In this document: piece by piece, positions 29,446 to 38,585 of the stretch
Layout of the letters: each line of letters begins with the position of its first letter
How positions within the stretch are numbered: the first letter of the stretch is position 1
Assembly (NCBI GenBank): GCA_017355425.1
Contig: CP070233.1
Span: 226,501-290,500, forward strand
Reading direction: 5' to 3'
DNA from: Dolichospermum sp. DET69
Lineage (GTDB): Bacteria; Cyanobacteriota; Cyanobacteriia; Cyanobacteriales; Nostocaceae
DNA: 64,000 bases
Position numbers and translations under genes: made by a program
Notes under the pieces: generated by a model
Databases searched by the model: none
The model's input: the letters and a program-made list of their open reading frames with translations, nothing else
What the model was told of the DNA's origin: nothing

Positions 29446-30177
29446 ATGCACCAGTCCTTAAACAGTATCAGTAAAACCAAAACTGTCAATACCAAACTCA
29501 GGAAAAATGAAAGTTCTCGACTTTTTTTAGCACCATTAATCAGTGATTTTCAAATTATTTTTGAGCGTGATCCAGCAGCACGTAATTGGTTAGAGGTCAT
29601 ATTTTGCTACCCTGGATTTCATGCTCTTTGTTTACATCGTTTTGCCCATTGGTTACACCTCCATAAAGTGAGTTTTATTCCCCGATTTATTTCCCATTTA
29701 GGACGGTTTTTCACAGGAATTGAAATTCATCCAGGGGCAAAAATTGGTAAAGGTGTATTCATTGATCATGGCATGGGTGTGGTAATTGGTGAAACTGCAA
29801 TTGTGGGAGATTATACTCTTATTTATCAGGGTGTAACATTGGGGGGAACTGGCAAAGAAAGCGGTAAACGTCATCCTACCTTGGGTAATAATGTGATAGT
29901 TGGTGCGGGTGCGAAAGTATTAGGAAATATTCAAATTAGCGATCGCGTGCGGATCGGTGCAGGTTCAATTGTCTTGCGTGATGTGCCTCCAGATGCCACT
30001 GTAGTCGGCATTCCTGGACGGATTATTGCTCCTAAGTCGAGTAACCCCATTTCCCCCTTAGAACATGGCAAATTACCCGATATAGAAGCAGATATGATTC
30101 GTTCTTTGCTCTTCCGCATTGAACAACTAGAACAACAAGTAAAAACACTCAAAAATCATCACGAAGATGATCAATAA
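29446..30177 (+). CDS. nifP: Nif-cluster serine O-acetyltransferase NifP (CysE-type)
   Basis: A 243-residue enzyme making O-acetylserine for cysteine, which supplies sulfur for nitrogenase clusters. The left-handed beta-helix hexapeptide repeats run from about 95 to 190 ([38 protein letters not shown]). Catalytic His and Asp are in IDHGMG. The C-terminus ends in a coiled segment rather than the feedback-sensitive tail typical of CysE. It is the first gene of the nifP-nifV-nifZ-nifT cluster and is preceded by the CnfR-type promoter. An N-terminal 25 residues of basic, polar sequence are variable. Confidence 0.93.
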   Translation: MHQSLNSISKTKTVNTKLRKNESSRLFLAPLISDFQIIFERDPAARNWLEVIFCYPGFHALCLHRFAHWLHLHKVSFIPRFISHLGRFFTGIEIHPGAKIGKGVFIDHGMGVVIGETAIVGDYTLIYQGVTLGGTGKESGKRHPTLGNNVIVGAGAKVLGNIQISDRVRIGAGSIVLRDVPPDATVVGIPGRIIAPKSSNPISPLEHGKLPDIEADMIRSLLFRIEQLEQQVKTLKNHHEDDQ

Positions 30178-30205
30178 TGTCAAATTTATAAGTTTTGAAT
30201 TACTG

Positions 30206-30460
30206 ATGTCACAAAATTGTAATTTTTTAACTATCGGTGAACAAGTTTTGCAGATTCCTTTAGGTGATAGATGGTGTATTTATCACCGTTTGCAAGAGTT
30301 GATGATTTCCTGTTCTTGTCCCCCGGACGGATCTTTGCGCGTACAAATTAATAACTTGCAAGAAGCGATTCTTTTTCGCAGTACATTGATGCAATTTTTT
30401 GCTTCTCGTCATCAATTAGTAACATGGTTAGAGAATTGTTTGTGTAATGGTATTGAGTAA
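30206..30460 (+). CDS. Small nif-cluster hypothetical protein
   Basis: An 84-residue protein from ATG 30206 (MSQNCNFLTIGEQ); a frame opening at 30167 would overlap nifP by 11 bp. Visible blocks are LQIPLGDRWCIYHRLQELMISC and ASRHQLVTWLENCL. A small ORF of this type occurs at the same position, between nifP and nifV, in other Nostocales nif clusters. No known domain; function unknown. It shares transcription direction with nifP and probably the same mRNA. Confidence 0.7.
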   Translation: MSQNCNFLTIGEQVLQIPLGDRWCIYHRLQELMISCSCPPDGSLRVQINNLQEAILFRSTLMQFFASRHQLVTWLENCLCNGIE

Positions 30461-30731
30461 AGACGACTGAAAACAATAATGTTTTTTGGAATTAGTATAA
30501 ATGATGACAATTAATGATTTTGAGAATGTCTAATTAAAAGCATATCAAATCTTAATTCTTGATGCAAGTCTGAATTTGTCTCAAGTCATTGTTCACTCAC
30601 AAACTATCTTGCATATTCCAGATAATTCACATAAGCTTAGGTTCACCCAGTTTGCGGAAACTAAAATAATTAGTAATTGCTAATGGGAATAACTGGTACT
30701 TTATGTTGATTTCAATTGTCAATGTCCAATT

Positions 30732-30929
30732 ATGGTGATCAATAGTATTGATAAGAAGTTACTGCAATTTCTTCAAAAAGAACTAGCACTTTCCACGGCT
30801 GATATTGCTGTAGCAACGCGACATCCTGAGTTCAATCATGGACCCTTACCGATGCTGCTTTGGCAATATGGTTTAGTGGATTTACAACAACTAGACAGAA
30901 TTTTTGATTGGCTTGCAGAACACTCTTAG
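30732..30929 (+). CDS. DUF2949 small protein of the nif cluster
   Basis: A 65-residue helical protein (KKLLQFLQKELALSTADIAVATRH, then GPLPMLLWQYGLVDLQQLDRIFDWLAEH), matching the DUF2949 family of cyanobacteria. Function unknown; located between nifP and nifV as in related nif clusters. Confidence 0.75.
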   Translation: MVINSIDKKLLQFLQKELALSTADIAVATRHPEFNHGPLPMLLWQYGLVDLQQLDRIFDWLAEHS

Positions 30930-30974
30930 TGAAGGTAGATGAAAAATTACCAGTAAACATAAGAGGTTGAAATT

Positions 30975-31094
30975 ATGTTTATTAGCTTAATTGTTGGTAT
31001 GAGTATGTTATTTTTTACAGGATTTATGAATGTTTCTATGGGTTATTGGCTACTAACAAAATCTATAAATAATACCATCAAAAGTATTGGATAA
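30975..31094 (+). CDS. 39-residue putative membrane peptide in nif cluster
   Basis: ATG at 30975, TAA ending at 31094, AGAGG 8 bp before the ATG. The first 28 residues (MFISLIVGMSMLFFTGFMNV then SMGYWLLT) are hydrophobic enough for one transmembrane helix; the tail is polar with two lysines. It lies in the 340-bp gap between the DUF2949 gene and nifV, on the same strand. No homolog is recalled. It may be a genuine small nif-associated membrane protein or a chance ORF. Confidence 0.45.
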   Translation: MFISLIVGMSMLFFTGFMNVSMGYWLLTKSINNTIKSIG

Positions 31095-31268
31095 ATTATA
31101 CTTATTTTTTGTTTCCTGTCATACAGATGCAACAGAAATATTTGACTAATAATTAAGGATCGTAAATCATAATTCATGATTTATTCGCTCAATTAAGTAT
31201 TTATTGGACATCTACCACTATGAAGAATTGTAGCGAACAAGGATATTACAAAAAACTCCGCTAGAGGG

Positions 31269-32408
31269 ATGTTGAAAATGTATCAAATCATGATTAATGA
31301 TACGACATTACGTGATGGTGAACAAGCAGCAGGTGTTGCTTTTAACTTAGAAGAAAAAGTAGCGATCGCTCAATTCCTAGATGCCATTGGTGTTCACGAA
31401 TTAGAAGTAGGAATTCCGGCAATGGGGCAAGAAGAAATTCGCGCAATTGTTGCCATTCGTAACTTAAATTTACGAGCTAAATTATTAGGTTGGAATCGGG
31501 CTGTATTATCAGATATTAAAGCATCTATAGCCTGCGGATTAGAGCGAGTACATATTGCCATTCCTGTATCTGGAGTGCAAATTGCAGCTAAATTTCATGG
31601 ACAATGGCGAGTCAGTTTACAAAAACTAAAAGACTGTCTTAGCTTTGCCTTAGATCAAGGTCTTTGGGTATCAGTTGGTGGTGAAGATTCTTCTAGAGCC
31701 GACGAGAATTTTCTCCAAGATGTTGCCATGTTATCCCAAGAATGGGGAGCATCACGTTTTCGGTTTTGTGATACAGTTGGGGTACTTGATCCCTTCCGCA
31801 CTCACCTTAAAGTTAAGCATTTAGTATCAACCCTATCAATTCCAATTGAGATTCACACTCATAATGATTTTGGACTAGCAACTGCTAACGCCTTAGCTGG
31901 AATCAAAGCAGGTGCTGTATCTGTAAATACTACCGTTAATGGACTAGGAGAAAGAGCCGGAAATGCAGCTTTAGAAGAAGTAATTATGGCTCTAAAATGT
32001 ATTTACGGTGTTGACTTGGGAATTCAAACTCAACACTTGTTAAAACTATCTCAATTAGTCGCTAAAGCCTCCGGTGCTAACGTTCAACCTTGGAAAGCAA
32101 TTGTGGGTGAAAATACCTTTGCTCATGAGTCTGGTATTCATGCTCATGGTGTATTGCAAAACCCCGTTACTTATGAACCTTATGCTCCTGAAGATGTAGG
32201 TTGGGAGAGGCGTTTAGTCATAGGTAAACATTCTGGTCGGCATTCATTATCTAACTTATTAGAACAGTATGGTATTTTTCTCGATTCTCAAGAAATCCAA
32301 GCTGTTTTAGATGTAGTCCGTCAGCAATCAATCCTCAAAAAACGCAGTCTCACTACAGAAGAATTATTAAATTTAGTCAGCGAAAAAAGGTATTCCCATG
32401 CAACGTGA
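31269..32408 (+). CDS. nifV: Homocitrate synthase NifV
   Basis: A 379-residue (376 if the second ATG at 31278 is used) enzyme condensing acetyl-CoA with 2-oxoglutarate to homocitrate, the organic ligand of FeMo-co. The metal-binding start [19 protein letters not shown], the [17 protein letters not shown] motif and the [19 protein letters not shown] block are typical of the DRE-TIM family NifV. The C-terminal communication region includes [10 protein letters not shown] and GKHSGRHS. nifZ begins within the last 11 bp. Confidence 0.96.
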   Translation: MLKMYQIMINDTTLRDGEQAAGVAFNLEEKVAIAQFLDAIGVHELEVGIPAMGQEEIRAIVAIRNLNLRAKLLGWNRAVLSDIKASIACGLERVHIAIPVSGVQIAAKFHGQWRVSLQKLKDCLSFALDQGLWVSVGGEDSSRADENFLQDVAMLSQEWGASRFRFCDTVGVLDPFRTHLKVKHLVSTLSIPIEIHTHNDFGLATANALAGIKAGAVSVNTTVNGLGERAGNAALEEVIMALKCIYGVDLGIQTQHLLKLSQLVAKASGANVQPWKAIVGENTFAHESGIHAHGVLQNPVTYEPYAPEDVGWERRLVIGKHSGRHSLSNLLEQYGIFLDSQEIQAVLDVVRQQSILKKRSLTTEELLNLVSEKRYSHAT

Positions 32409-32685
32409 TGAAATAGAACTAGACTCGCAACCTATTTTTGAAATTGGTCAGAAAGTTCGAGTTAAGAAACTAATCAAAAACGATGGAACTTTTCCCGGTC
32501 GAGAAATTGGGGAAGTTTTAGCCAAAATTGGTGATGTTGGTTATGTCTCCAGCATTGGCACATTTTTGCAAGCTTATTATATCTATGCTGTACATTTTTT
32601 GGAAACAGGGTACATCATCGGTTGTCGAAAAAGAGAACTAGAATCGGCTGAGGAAAAACATGAAAGTAATGCTCCGACTGAATGA
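32398..32685 (+). CDS. nifZ: Nitrogen fixation protein NifZ
   Basis: A 95-residue protein with [45 protein letters not shown], the NifZ barrel; NifZ helps P-cluster maturation of the MoFe protein. The start overlaps the end of nifV by 11 bp and the end overlaps nifT by 26 bp, so translation is coupled. Confidence 0.93.
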   Translation: MQRDEIELDSQPIFEIGQKVRVKKLIKNDGTFPGREIGEVLAKIGDVGYVSSIGTFLQAYYIYAVHFLETGYIIGCRKRELESAEEKHESNAPTE

Positions 32686-32863
32686 TGCTGGGACTTTAAT
32701 TGTCTACGTTCCTAAAAAAGATTTAGAAGAAGAAGTAGTCAAAGAAACAGATGGTGCAGCAGGTAAAATTCTCACTTTAGCTAATGGTTGGGAATTAGAA
32801 TTTAGTGATTTTCCAGATAAAAGCCGTTTACCCTTTACTGTAGAAGGTAAACGTCTTCCTTAA
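32660..32863 (+). CDS. nifT: Nitrogen fixation protein NifT
   Basis: A 67-residue protein ([27 protein letters not shown], then LANGWELEFSDFPD), matching NifT/FixU. Its role is not essential or well defined. It is the last gene of the nifP-nifV-nifZ-nifT cluster. Confidence 0.92.
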   Translation: MKVMLRLNDAGTLIVYVPKKDLEEEVVKETDGAAGKILTLANGWELEFSDFPDKSRLPFTVEGKRLP

Positions 32864-32900
32864 AATGCAAGCATTCAGCCGTTAGTCATTAACTATGGTT

Positions 32901-33304
32901 CTCGGTTGAGTGAGATACAAGAACCCCACCCCTAACCCCTCCCCGCAAGCGAGGAGGGGGATATGAATTAATTATTAATTGGTAATGTGGGGTTTATTAT
33001 TTTCTATTTGAAACATAGGGTTATCACAAATGGGTGAAAAATATTTGGCTTTATCGGAATTGAATATTGAAGGACAGTTTTTAGGTTTTGTGGGGAAAAA
33101 AACTCGGTTGAGTGAGATACAAGAACCCCACCCCTAACCCCTCCCCGCAAGCGAGGAGGGGGATATGAATTAATTATTAATTGGTAATGTGGGGTTTATT
33201 ATTTTCTATTTGAAACATAGGGTTATCACAAATGGGTGAAAAATATTTGGCTTTATCGGAATTGAATATTGAAGGACAGTTTTTAGGTTTTGTGGGGAAA
33301 AAAA
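32901..33304 (+). repeat. Perfect 202-bp tandem duplication covering a gene start
   Basis: Copy 1 is 32901-33102 and copy 2 is 33103-33304, apparently identical. Each includes a CCCCTCCCCGCAAGCGAGGA hairpin, a ribosome-binding region and the first 25 codons of the ferredoxin-like protein. Copy 1 encodes only a truncated MGEKYLALSELNIEG leader that soon stops; copy 2 drives the full gene. Confidence 0.92.
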
Positions 33305-33777
33305 CTGAAAAATATAAACATTTACAGTTAGGAATTTCCGGGGGAAATATCAAAATTAAAATTCCTAAAAATTTACGTTGTTCTATAGGTTTATCTTTAG
33401 TTCCTGGTGAGCAAATTCATATAGATGCTATTAGTAAATTAAACCCCCGTAACAGGAAATTAAAACTCGAAGCTTATCAAATTCAAGCAGTTGGTTTTTG
33501 TCTGATCAAGAATCCGCTTCCTCTTCCTCAACCCAAAGCCAAGATTATGGTTTGTCAAAAATCAGGTTGTATGAAACGGGGTGGAAAGGGATTATTATCA
33601 GACTTAGAAAAAACTTTGGGCGATCGCGGTTTATCTGATAAAGTCACAATTGAACATACGGATTGTCAAAAACGCTGTAGCAGCGCCCCCAACTGTGTTT
33701 TGATGTTAGGAAAAAAGCAATACAAGAAAGTTCATCCAGAAGCGATCGCCTCTTTGTTAGAGAATTATTTGAGTTAA
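33232..33777 (+). CDS. (2Fe-2S) thioredoxin-like ferredoxin domain protein
   Basis: A 181-residue protein. Residues 1-100 form a beta-rich N-domain (LGFVGKKTEKYKHLQLGISGGNIKIKIP). Residues 108-181 form a thioredoxin-like [2Fe-2S] ferredoxin domain, with cysteines in VCQKSGCMKRGG and TDCQKRCSSAPNCVLM. Such domains occur in cyanobacterial proteins of unknown redox role. The gene follows the nif cluster by 370 bp, so a nif-related function is possible but unproven. Its start, RBS and leader are duplicated just upstream (33030). The 3' end overlaps the read-through tail of the convergent TPR ORF. Confidence 0.8.
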   Translation: MGEKYLALSELNIEGQFLGFVGKKTEKYKHLQLGISGGNIKIKIPKNLRCSIGLSLVPGEQIHIDAISKLNPRNRKLKLEAYQIQAVGFCLIKNPLPLPQPKAKIMVCQKSGCMKRGGKGLLSDLEKTLGDRGLSDKVTIEHTDCQKRCSSAPNCVLMLGKKQYKKVHPEAIASLLENYLS

Positions 33778-33779
33778 TA

Positions 33780-35233
33780 TAATAACTTTCTAGTAATTTA
33801 TCTACATCTATTTTCCGTCCAGAAGCTTCAATTTCTAGAGAAATATTGTCTTTATTCACCAAAGATGTATTTTTTGATGGTTTTAACCAACCCGCACCAA
33901 TAAACGCCCGCAAACCAAATTGTTGTTCAATAGAACGAGATTCTAATTTGGTGTTAAAAGCTTCCAGATAATCTGTTTTTTCAAAAAATAACTGTTGTAA
34001 AAGATTAAGAATTTTAACATAAAGTTTTGGTTGATTATTGATAATCCCGATATCTTTAGCAAGTTCTAAATTTTTAATTGCTTGTTCGTGTTGTTGTAAT
34101 TTTTCTTGAGATTGCGCTAAAAGTAAAAATAGACTTTGACGATAAAAATCTTGTAGGGGTAATTCATGAATTACCCCACGAATTCCCCCATGAATTACCC
34201 CTACAGTATTTAATCCTTGATTAGCAATTTTTTCTGCTTCTGAAAAATTAGATTGTGCAAAGATAGCTTTTGCTAAAAATGTATAATCTTCAGCTATTTT
34301 CAAGATATTATTTTCAGCTTGATGTATTTCTAACGCTTGTGTAGCTAACTTTTGTAATTCTGTCCATTCTTCTAAATCTTCCAAAATCAAACCAAATTTT
34401 GTTAAAGAACTAGCAACTAAATCCAACCTTTGAGAATTTTCAAATCTTTCTAATGTTTGTTGAACATAATCTTTTATTTCTCCGCTTTCTCTGACTTCGG
34501 TTTTGATTTGAGAATTTTCATAATTACAAATAGTCAAATTATAAAATATTCTACCTTGAATTTCTAAATTATCAGTTGTTTGCCAAAAATCTAGACTTTG
34601 TTGATAATAAATAATAGCTGTATTCAGTTGCTTGTTGTTGTATTCAATAAAACCGCGTAAAAAATCACAATTTGCGGTAAAATCTGGTTCTAAATCTTGT
34701 CCGATTTTTTGTAAATCTTGCAATGCTAATTCAATTTCCTGTAAATTCACATTCAAATCATCATTGAGTATTTTCTCTATTGTTAATTTGAGAAAGTTGA
34801 TTAATTGATGATTAGGAATAGTAAAATTTATGGTAATCCCCCAACTTTCCAAATCTGTAGCAGATTCCATGATTTGTTGATAAATTTGATCATTAATCCA
34901 TAGCACTACCGGATAACGACAATTACTTCTAAATTCTTCTCGTACTTGATTAGCTGAACTTAGCATCTGTGATAAATTGGGTAAGGATTCCCAACCAACT
35001 ATCATTAATGCTTGAATTTGATCATTAAATTCTTCTCGAATCGCATTATATAATGTTCTTTCTGATATTTGTAGTTGTAAAATTTGAATTTCAACCGAGC
35101 ATATTTTCTGCAATTCTTCAATCAATTGAGTTTGTAAGTTGAGATAATTACACTTAACTAAAATCAGTTTAAATTCTCCCGCAGAAGCTTCTATAGCCCA
35201 TGCTAAATCTTCTAGTTGTTGTGAGTTTGTCAT
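33780..35233 (-). pseudogene. TPR protein truncated before its STAND-type ATPase domain
   Basis: The start MTNSQQLEDLAWAIE is at 35233. The N-part (about 1-160) resembles the effector-associated domain seen before cyanobacterial STAND proteins. TPR-like helices run about 185-440. The family-like sequence ends at EIEASGRKIDVDKLLESYY, which is where homologs as recalled enter an nSTAND NTPase domain. From about 33780 the frame merely reads antisense through the ferredoxin gene to 33644. I therefore read it as a 3'-truncated gene; expression of the truncated product is possible. An internal 30-bp near-repeat (GTTCATGAATTACCCC) lies near 34165-34200. Confidence 0.65.
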
Positions 35234-35272
35234 AGTGTTAATTTGTGATAAAAAATATCCCCAACTTCTCAA

Positions 35273-35932
35273 CTTTAATCTTGATAAATAATAACATTAA
35301 TCGAAGAAGTCGGGGATCTAAATCCTGAAAATCCTAAAATCCTGGAAATCCTGATTCAGACATTTTCTTAAATCCGGTAAATCATAATTCAGACAATCTC
35401 CAAATCCTGAAAATCCTTAAATCCTGGATATCCTGATTCAGAGGATGTTTTAAAAGTTTTCAAGGTATAAATTAACCCCTCTCCAAACCTCTCCCCGAAG
35501 CGGGGTGAGGCTTTGAAAACCCCCTTCCCTCGTAGGGAAGGGGGGTAGGGGGGTTAGGTTTTTGGAGATTATTGGTTTTATTTAATACTTTTCAAACACC
35601 CTCTCAGACATTTTCTTAAATCTGGTAAATCCTAATTCAAACAATCTCCAAATCCTGAAAATCCTAAAATCCTGGATATCCTGATTCAGACATTTTCTTA
35701 AATCCGGTAAATCCTAATTCAAACAATCTCCAAATCCTGAAAATCCTTAAATCCTGGATATCCTGATTCAGACAAAATCTTAAATCCGGTAAATCCTAAT
35801 TCAGACAATCTCCAAATCCTGAAAATCCTTAAATCCTGGATATCCTGATTCAGACAAAATCTTAATCTAAGAACCCCACCCCCAACCCCCTCCCCGCAAG
35901 CGAGGAGGGGGCTATGATATATCTTAATCCTG
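35273..35932. repeat. Tandem array of ~110-bp AATCCTG-rich repeats, split by a MITE
   Basis: About five units built from AAATCCTGAAAATCC, AAATCCTGGATATCCTGATT and TTAAATCCGGTAAATCC blocks. MITE copy B (35441-35603) sits inside one unit. A GAAGAAGTCGGGGATC hairpin arm is near 35303 and a GCAAGCGAGGAGGGGGC repeat near 35895. The same unit reappears at 63795-64000. No gene seen. Confidence 0.8.
35441..35603. mobile_element. MITE family 1, copy B
   Basis: Ends GAGGATGTTT and CAAACACCCTC, flanked by the duplication TCA (35438-35440 and 35604-35606). The interior shares the AACCCCTCTCC...GGAGATTATTGG content with copy A in opposite orientation. It is inserted within the AATCCTG repeat array, so it arrived after the array formed. 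Confidence 0.78.
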
Positions 35933-37327
35933 TTAATCCTTTAATCGGTGGATATCCTGATATGGCTTGCGCCACGCTACGCTATCAGACAAATTTTCTG
36001 ATTCTGCTAAAATCGGATTTACATCAAACCATAATTCACCTTTATCTCGATATTCAAATACAAATCTACTGCGAATTAATTTTTGATATCCTTGATCATC
36101 ACTAACTTTCTTTGTCTTTTTGACCTGACGTAATAATTCCCATTCTTCATTAGAAATATTTAAAGACATTTCATTACATCTTTCACGAATAATCAGCTTT
36201 AAAGTATTACCCTGGAGAGGAAATTTTTTATCTTTCATAATCCAAGGATTTAATAACCGCAAAATATCGCGCACATGACCACCGCTAACCTGACATAAGC
36301 GGTCTAAAGTTGCTGGAGCATCAAAAATTTCGCTAATCTTATTTAAGCGGTCTTCTGGTGATAAATTAGGAAAAGCTCTGGCTAAAATCATTTGTTGCAT
36401 GAGTTCTAATCCCTTCTCATGCACTCTACCATCTGACCACCTCACAGGAACCATTGGTAATATTTTGGGTTCTTCTGGAAATCGTTGCGTTAATGTACCA
36501 TATTCATTAGAAAATTTCAAAGCCAAAGGCATGGTATAAATGACATGACAATTAAGTTTGGTGAGATATTCAGCTTGGTCTACAAATAGATATTCTTGTT
36601 GTGTCCGACCCCAAGGTTTAACAGTATTATCTATGCGGTCTAAGTTATCAACAATCACAACTAAACCCTGTTTACCCTGTTGTTTGAGTTTAGAAATCGC
36701 AGGTTCTAATAATTCTTGATTAATTGCTTGGATTAAGTTAGTTTTCTGAGGTCCTAAATATTGATTTATTTTAGTTCTTAATGTGGAATCATTTTTGATT
36801 TTTGTAGTGATTTCACCAATACCCAAAGAGAGAGAAAATTTTTGTCCGTCAACACTAATCCCAACATCTTGACCAGCAAATTTGCCTTTAATCCCTGTAA
36901 CTTCAGAGTTTAATATATTCCATCCACCTTGGAGTAATTCTTGAAATTTTTTCGGTTCTTCTAAGACAATTTTATCAAGACTTTTACTAATACGACTAGC
37001 AATAGCCAAAAACACATCAGCAATATCTACATCTGTGATTTCTAAATCTTCGCTAGATTCAAAATAAACAACATGAAAATCTGCTGCTTCCAATTCCACT
37101 TGTAACCGTAATAATTCTGTTGATTTACCGCAACCAATATGTCCAGTAAATAGGTTACAGGTAGGATCATCTATGTTCCAATCTATATGATCCTTGATAG
37201 TGCTGATAATATCTTCACCACGCACCTCGGAAAAGTCAATATAACATTTTTGATCTTCCACGTTCCTAGCTACAAGAGTGCGAGCGGGGTTAGTGGCTTT
37301 ATAAAAATCCTTGATATCTATGGTCAT
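35933..37327 (-). CDS. P-loop ATPase, AAA/STAND-like
   Basis: About 464 residues from ATG 37327 (MTIDIKDFYKATNPARTL). The Walker A is GHIGCGKSTELL (about 65-76), Walker B GLVVIVDNLDRID and a sensor-like region HVIYTMPLAL; the C-terminal lid includes QVSGGHVRDILRLLN and a winged-helix-like segment. It is a KAP/AAA-like ATPase found beside TPR genes in cyanobacteria; the truncated TPR gene follows it on the same strand after the repeat array. The last 15 or so residues (DSVAWRKPYQD...) are encoded by a dispersed palindromic repeat (35964-35988), so the natural C-terminus has been replaced. Function unknown; signalling or defence is plausible. Confidence 0.8.
   Translation of the reverse strand: MTIDIKDFYKATNPARTLVARNVEDQKCYIDFSEVRGEDIISTIKDHIDWNIDDPTCNLFTGHIGCGKSTELLRLQVELEAADFHVVYFESSEDLEITDVDIADVFLAIASRISKSLDKIVLEEPKKFQELLQGGWNILNSEVTGIKGKFAGQDVGISVDGQKFSLSLGIGEITTKIKNDSTLRTKINQYLGPQKTNLIQAINQELLEPAISKLKQQGKQGLVVIVDNLDRIDNTVKPWGRTQQEYLFVDQAEYLTKLNCHVIYTMPLALKFSNEYGTLTQRFPEEPKILPMVPVRWSDGRVHEKGLELMQQMILARAFPNLSPEDRLNKISEIFDAPATLDRLCQVSGGHVRDILRLLNPWIMKDKKFPLQGNTLKLIIRERCNEMSLNISNEEWELLRQVKKTKKVSDDQGYQKLIRSRFVFEYRDKGELWFDVNPILAESENLSDSVAWRKPYQDIHRLKD
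35964..35988. repeat. Dispersed repeat embedded in the ATPase 3' end
   Basis: GGCTTGCGCCACGCTACGCT plus ATCAG, also found at 26213-26237 and, inverted, at 26353-26378. Here it supplies coding sequence for the ATPase C-terminus. Confidence 0.7.
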
Positions 37328-37645
37328 AGTGTCAGTAGTAGATTGTTCTGGTAGTTGCGGAATATCCTTATAGACAATAATACCTATTTTAGTGCATATA
37401 AAAACCACCCATCAATCGAAACCGCCAATATTTTTGCGAAGTATAAAAAACTATCAGAATGAAATTTTTCTGCCTATTTAGATGTGCTAGAAATGATAGA
37501 TGTTGAAAAAGCAGAATGAAGCAAAGACAATTGGGTAATTTTTTACTGGGAATACTCTTGCTAATGTGAAAGAAATCAAATCTGATTCACCTGTTTTTAC
37601 TGTCAAGAGTTAATATAAAAATAGTTCTGTAATTCTGTAACTTTT

Positions 37646-38221
37646 ATGACTGTAGCTACTGCTAAACGCTTTACCGTCACTGAATATCACCGTCTAGCGG
37701 AACTCGGCTTCTTTGAAGAAGATGAACGAGTAGAATTAATTAAAGGTGAAATAATTCAAATGGCTGCAAAAGGTACACCGCATTGTGTTTGTGAAACGCT
37801 CTTATTCAGGGAATTAATTAGACTTTTGCTAGACCGTGCTATGGTCAGAGGACAACAACCTATTATTATCCGTGATCATAGCGAACCAGAACCTGATTTA
37901 ACCATTGTTCGCAATATCAAGGATAACTATCTTTCAAGTCACCCTAAACCATCTGATATATTACTTGTAATTGAAATTTCCAATTCCACCTTAAAATATG
38001 ATCGAGAAGTAAAATTACCTCTTTATGCAGAAGCAGGTATTTCTGATTATTGGATCTTTAATTTAATCAAATATTGTCTAGAGTGTTATAGTCAGCCTTA
38101 TCAAGATTCACAAGGTAATTTTGATTATCGTCGTAAATTAATTTTATTACCTAATGAGTCAGTTAAATTACCATCTTTTCCTGATTTAGTTTTAGATTTA
38201 TCTAAAGTATTTCCAGAATAA
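37646..38221 (+). CDS. Uma2 family (DUF820) putative endonuclease
   Basis: A 191-residue complete Uma2 protein: RFTVTEYHRLAELGFFEEDERVELIKGEIIQMA start, H at GTPHCVCE, PEPDLTIVRN, LLVIEISNSTLKYDREVKLPLYAEAGISDYWIFNL and SFPDLVLDLSKVFPE end. Role in the cell unknown. The start at 37646 follows a 240-bp AT-rich spacer with no other gene. Confidence 0.9.
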   Translation: MTVATAKRFTVTEYHRLAELGFFEEDERVELIKGEIIQMAAKGTPHCVCETLLFRELIRLLLDRAMVRGQQPIIIRDHSEPEPDLTIVRNIKDNYLSSHPKPSDILLVIEISNSTLKYDREVKLPLYAEAGISDYWIFNLIKYCLECYSQPYQDSQGNFDYRRKLILLPNESVKLPSFPDLVLDLSKVFPE

Positions 38222-38257
38222 TTAACCATGATATCTACACTGTTGGATGATTTATAA

Positions 38258-38474
38258 GAGGATGTTTGAAAAGTTTTGGGCGAATATAAAGATGCCTCCG
38301 GCACGCTTCGCGTAGCTTGCTTCCCGAAGGGTACGCTACTACACAAGCAAAGTCCAGATGGTGCGTGGACTAACGAAAAATTAAGGTTATTTAACCCACG
38401 AAGGTGGGTTTTGTCTGTGTAGCTGTGACTTCTAGTCGCCAGGTGGGTATAAATTAGACTTTTCAAACACCCTC
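38258..38474. mobile_element. MITE family 1, copy C
   Basis: Ends GAGGATGTTTGAAAAGT and ACTTTTCAAACACCCTC are 17-bp inverted repeats with one mismatch, flanked by the duplication TAA (38255-38257 and 38475-38477). The interior (217 bp in all) differs from copies A and B and holds a CGCTTCGCGTAGC hairpin. It fills most of the 364-bp gap between the Uma2 and secreted-protein genes. Confidence 0.8.
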
Positions 38475-38585
38475 TAAGCAATGATATGACATCCTGTAAA
38501 TCCTGATTTAAACAACAAGGAAACAATTCCCAATTACCCAACGTCAATAATGATTGATCATCCTTGTATTCTTGATCAATAAATA

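Noticed and set aside
30167-30205. Longer start for the small ORF after nifP
   Set aside because: It would overlap nifP by 11 bp, and the residues before MSQNCNF are unlike what I recall for this small protein in related clusters.
38125-38547. 140-codon minus-strand ORF
   Set aside because: Runs antisense to the Uma2 gene end and through MITE copy C; no sign of coding.
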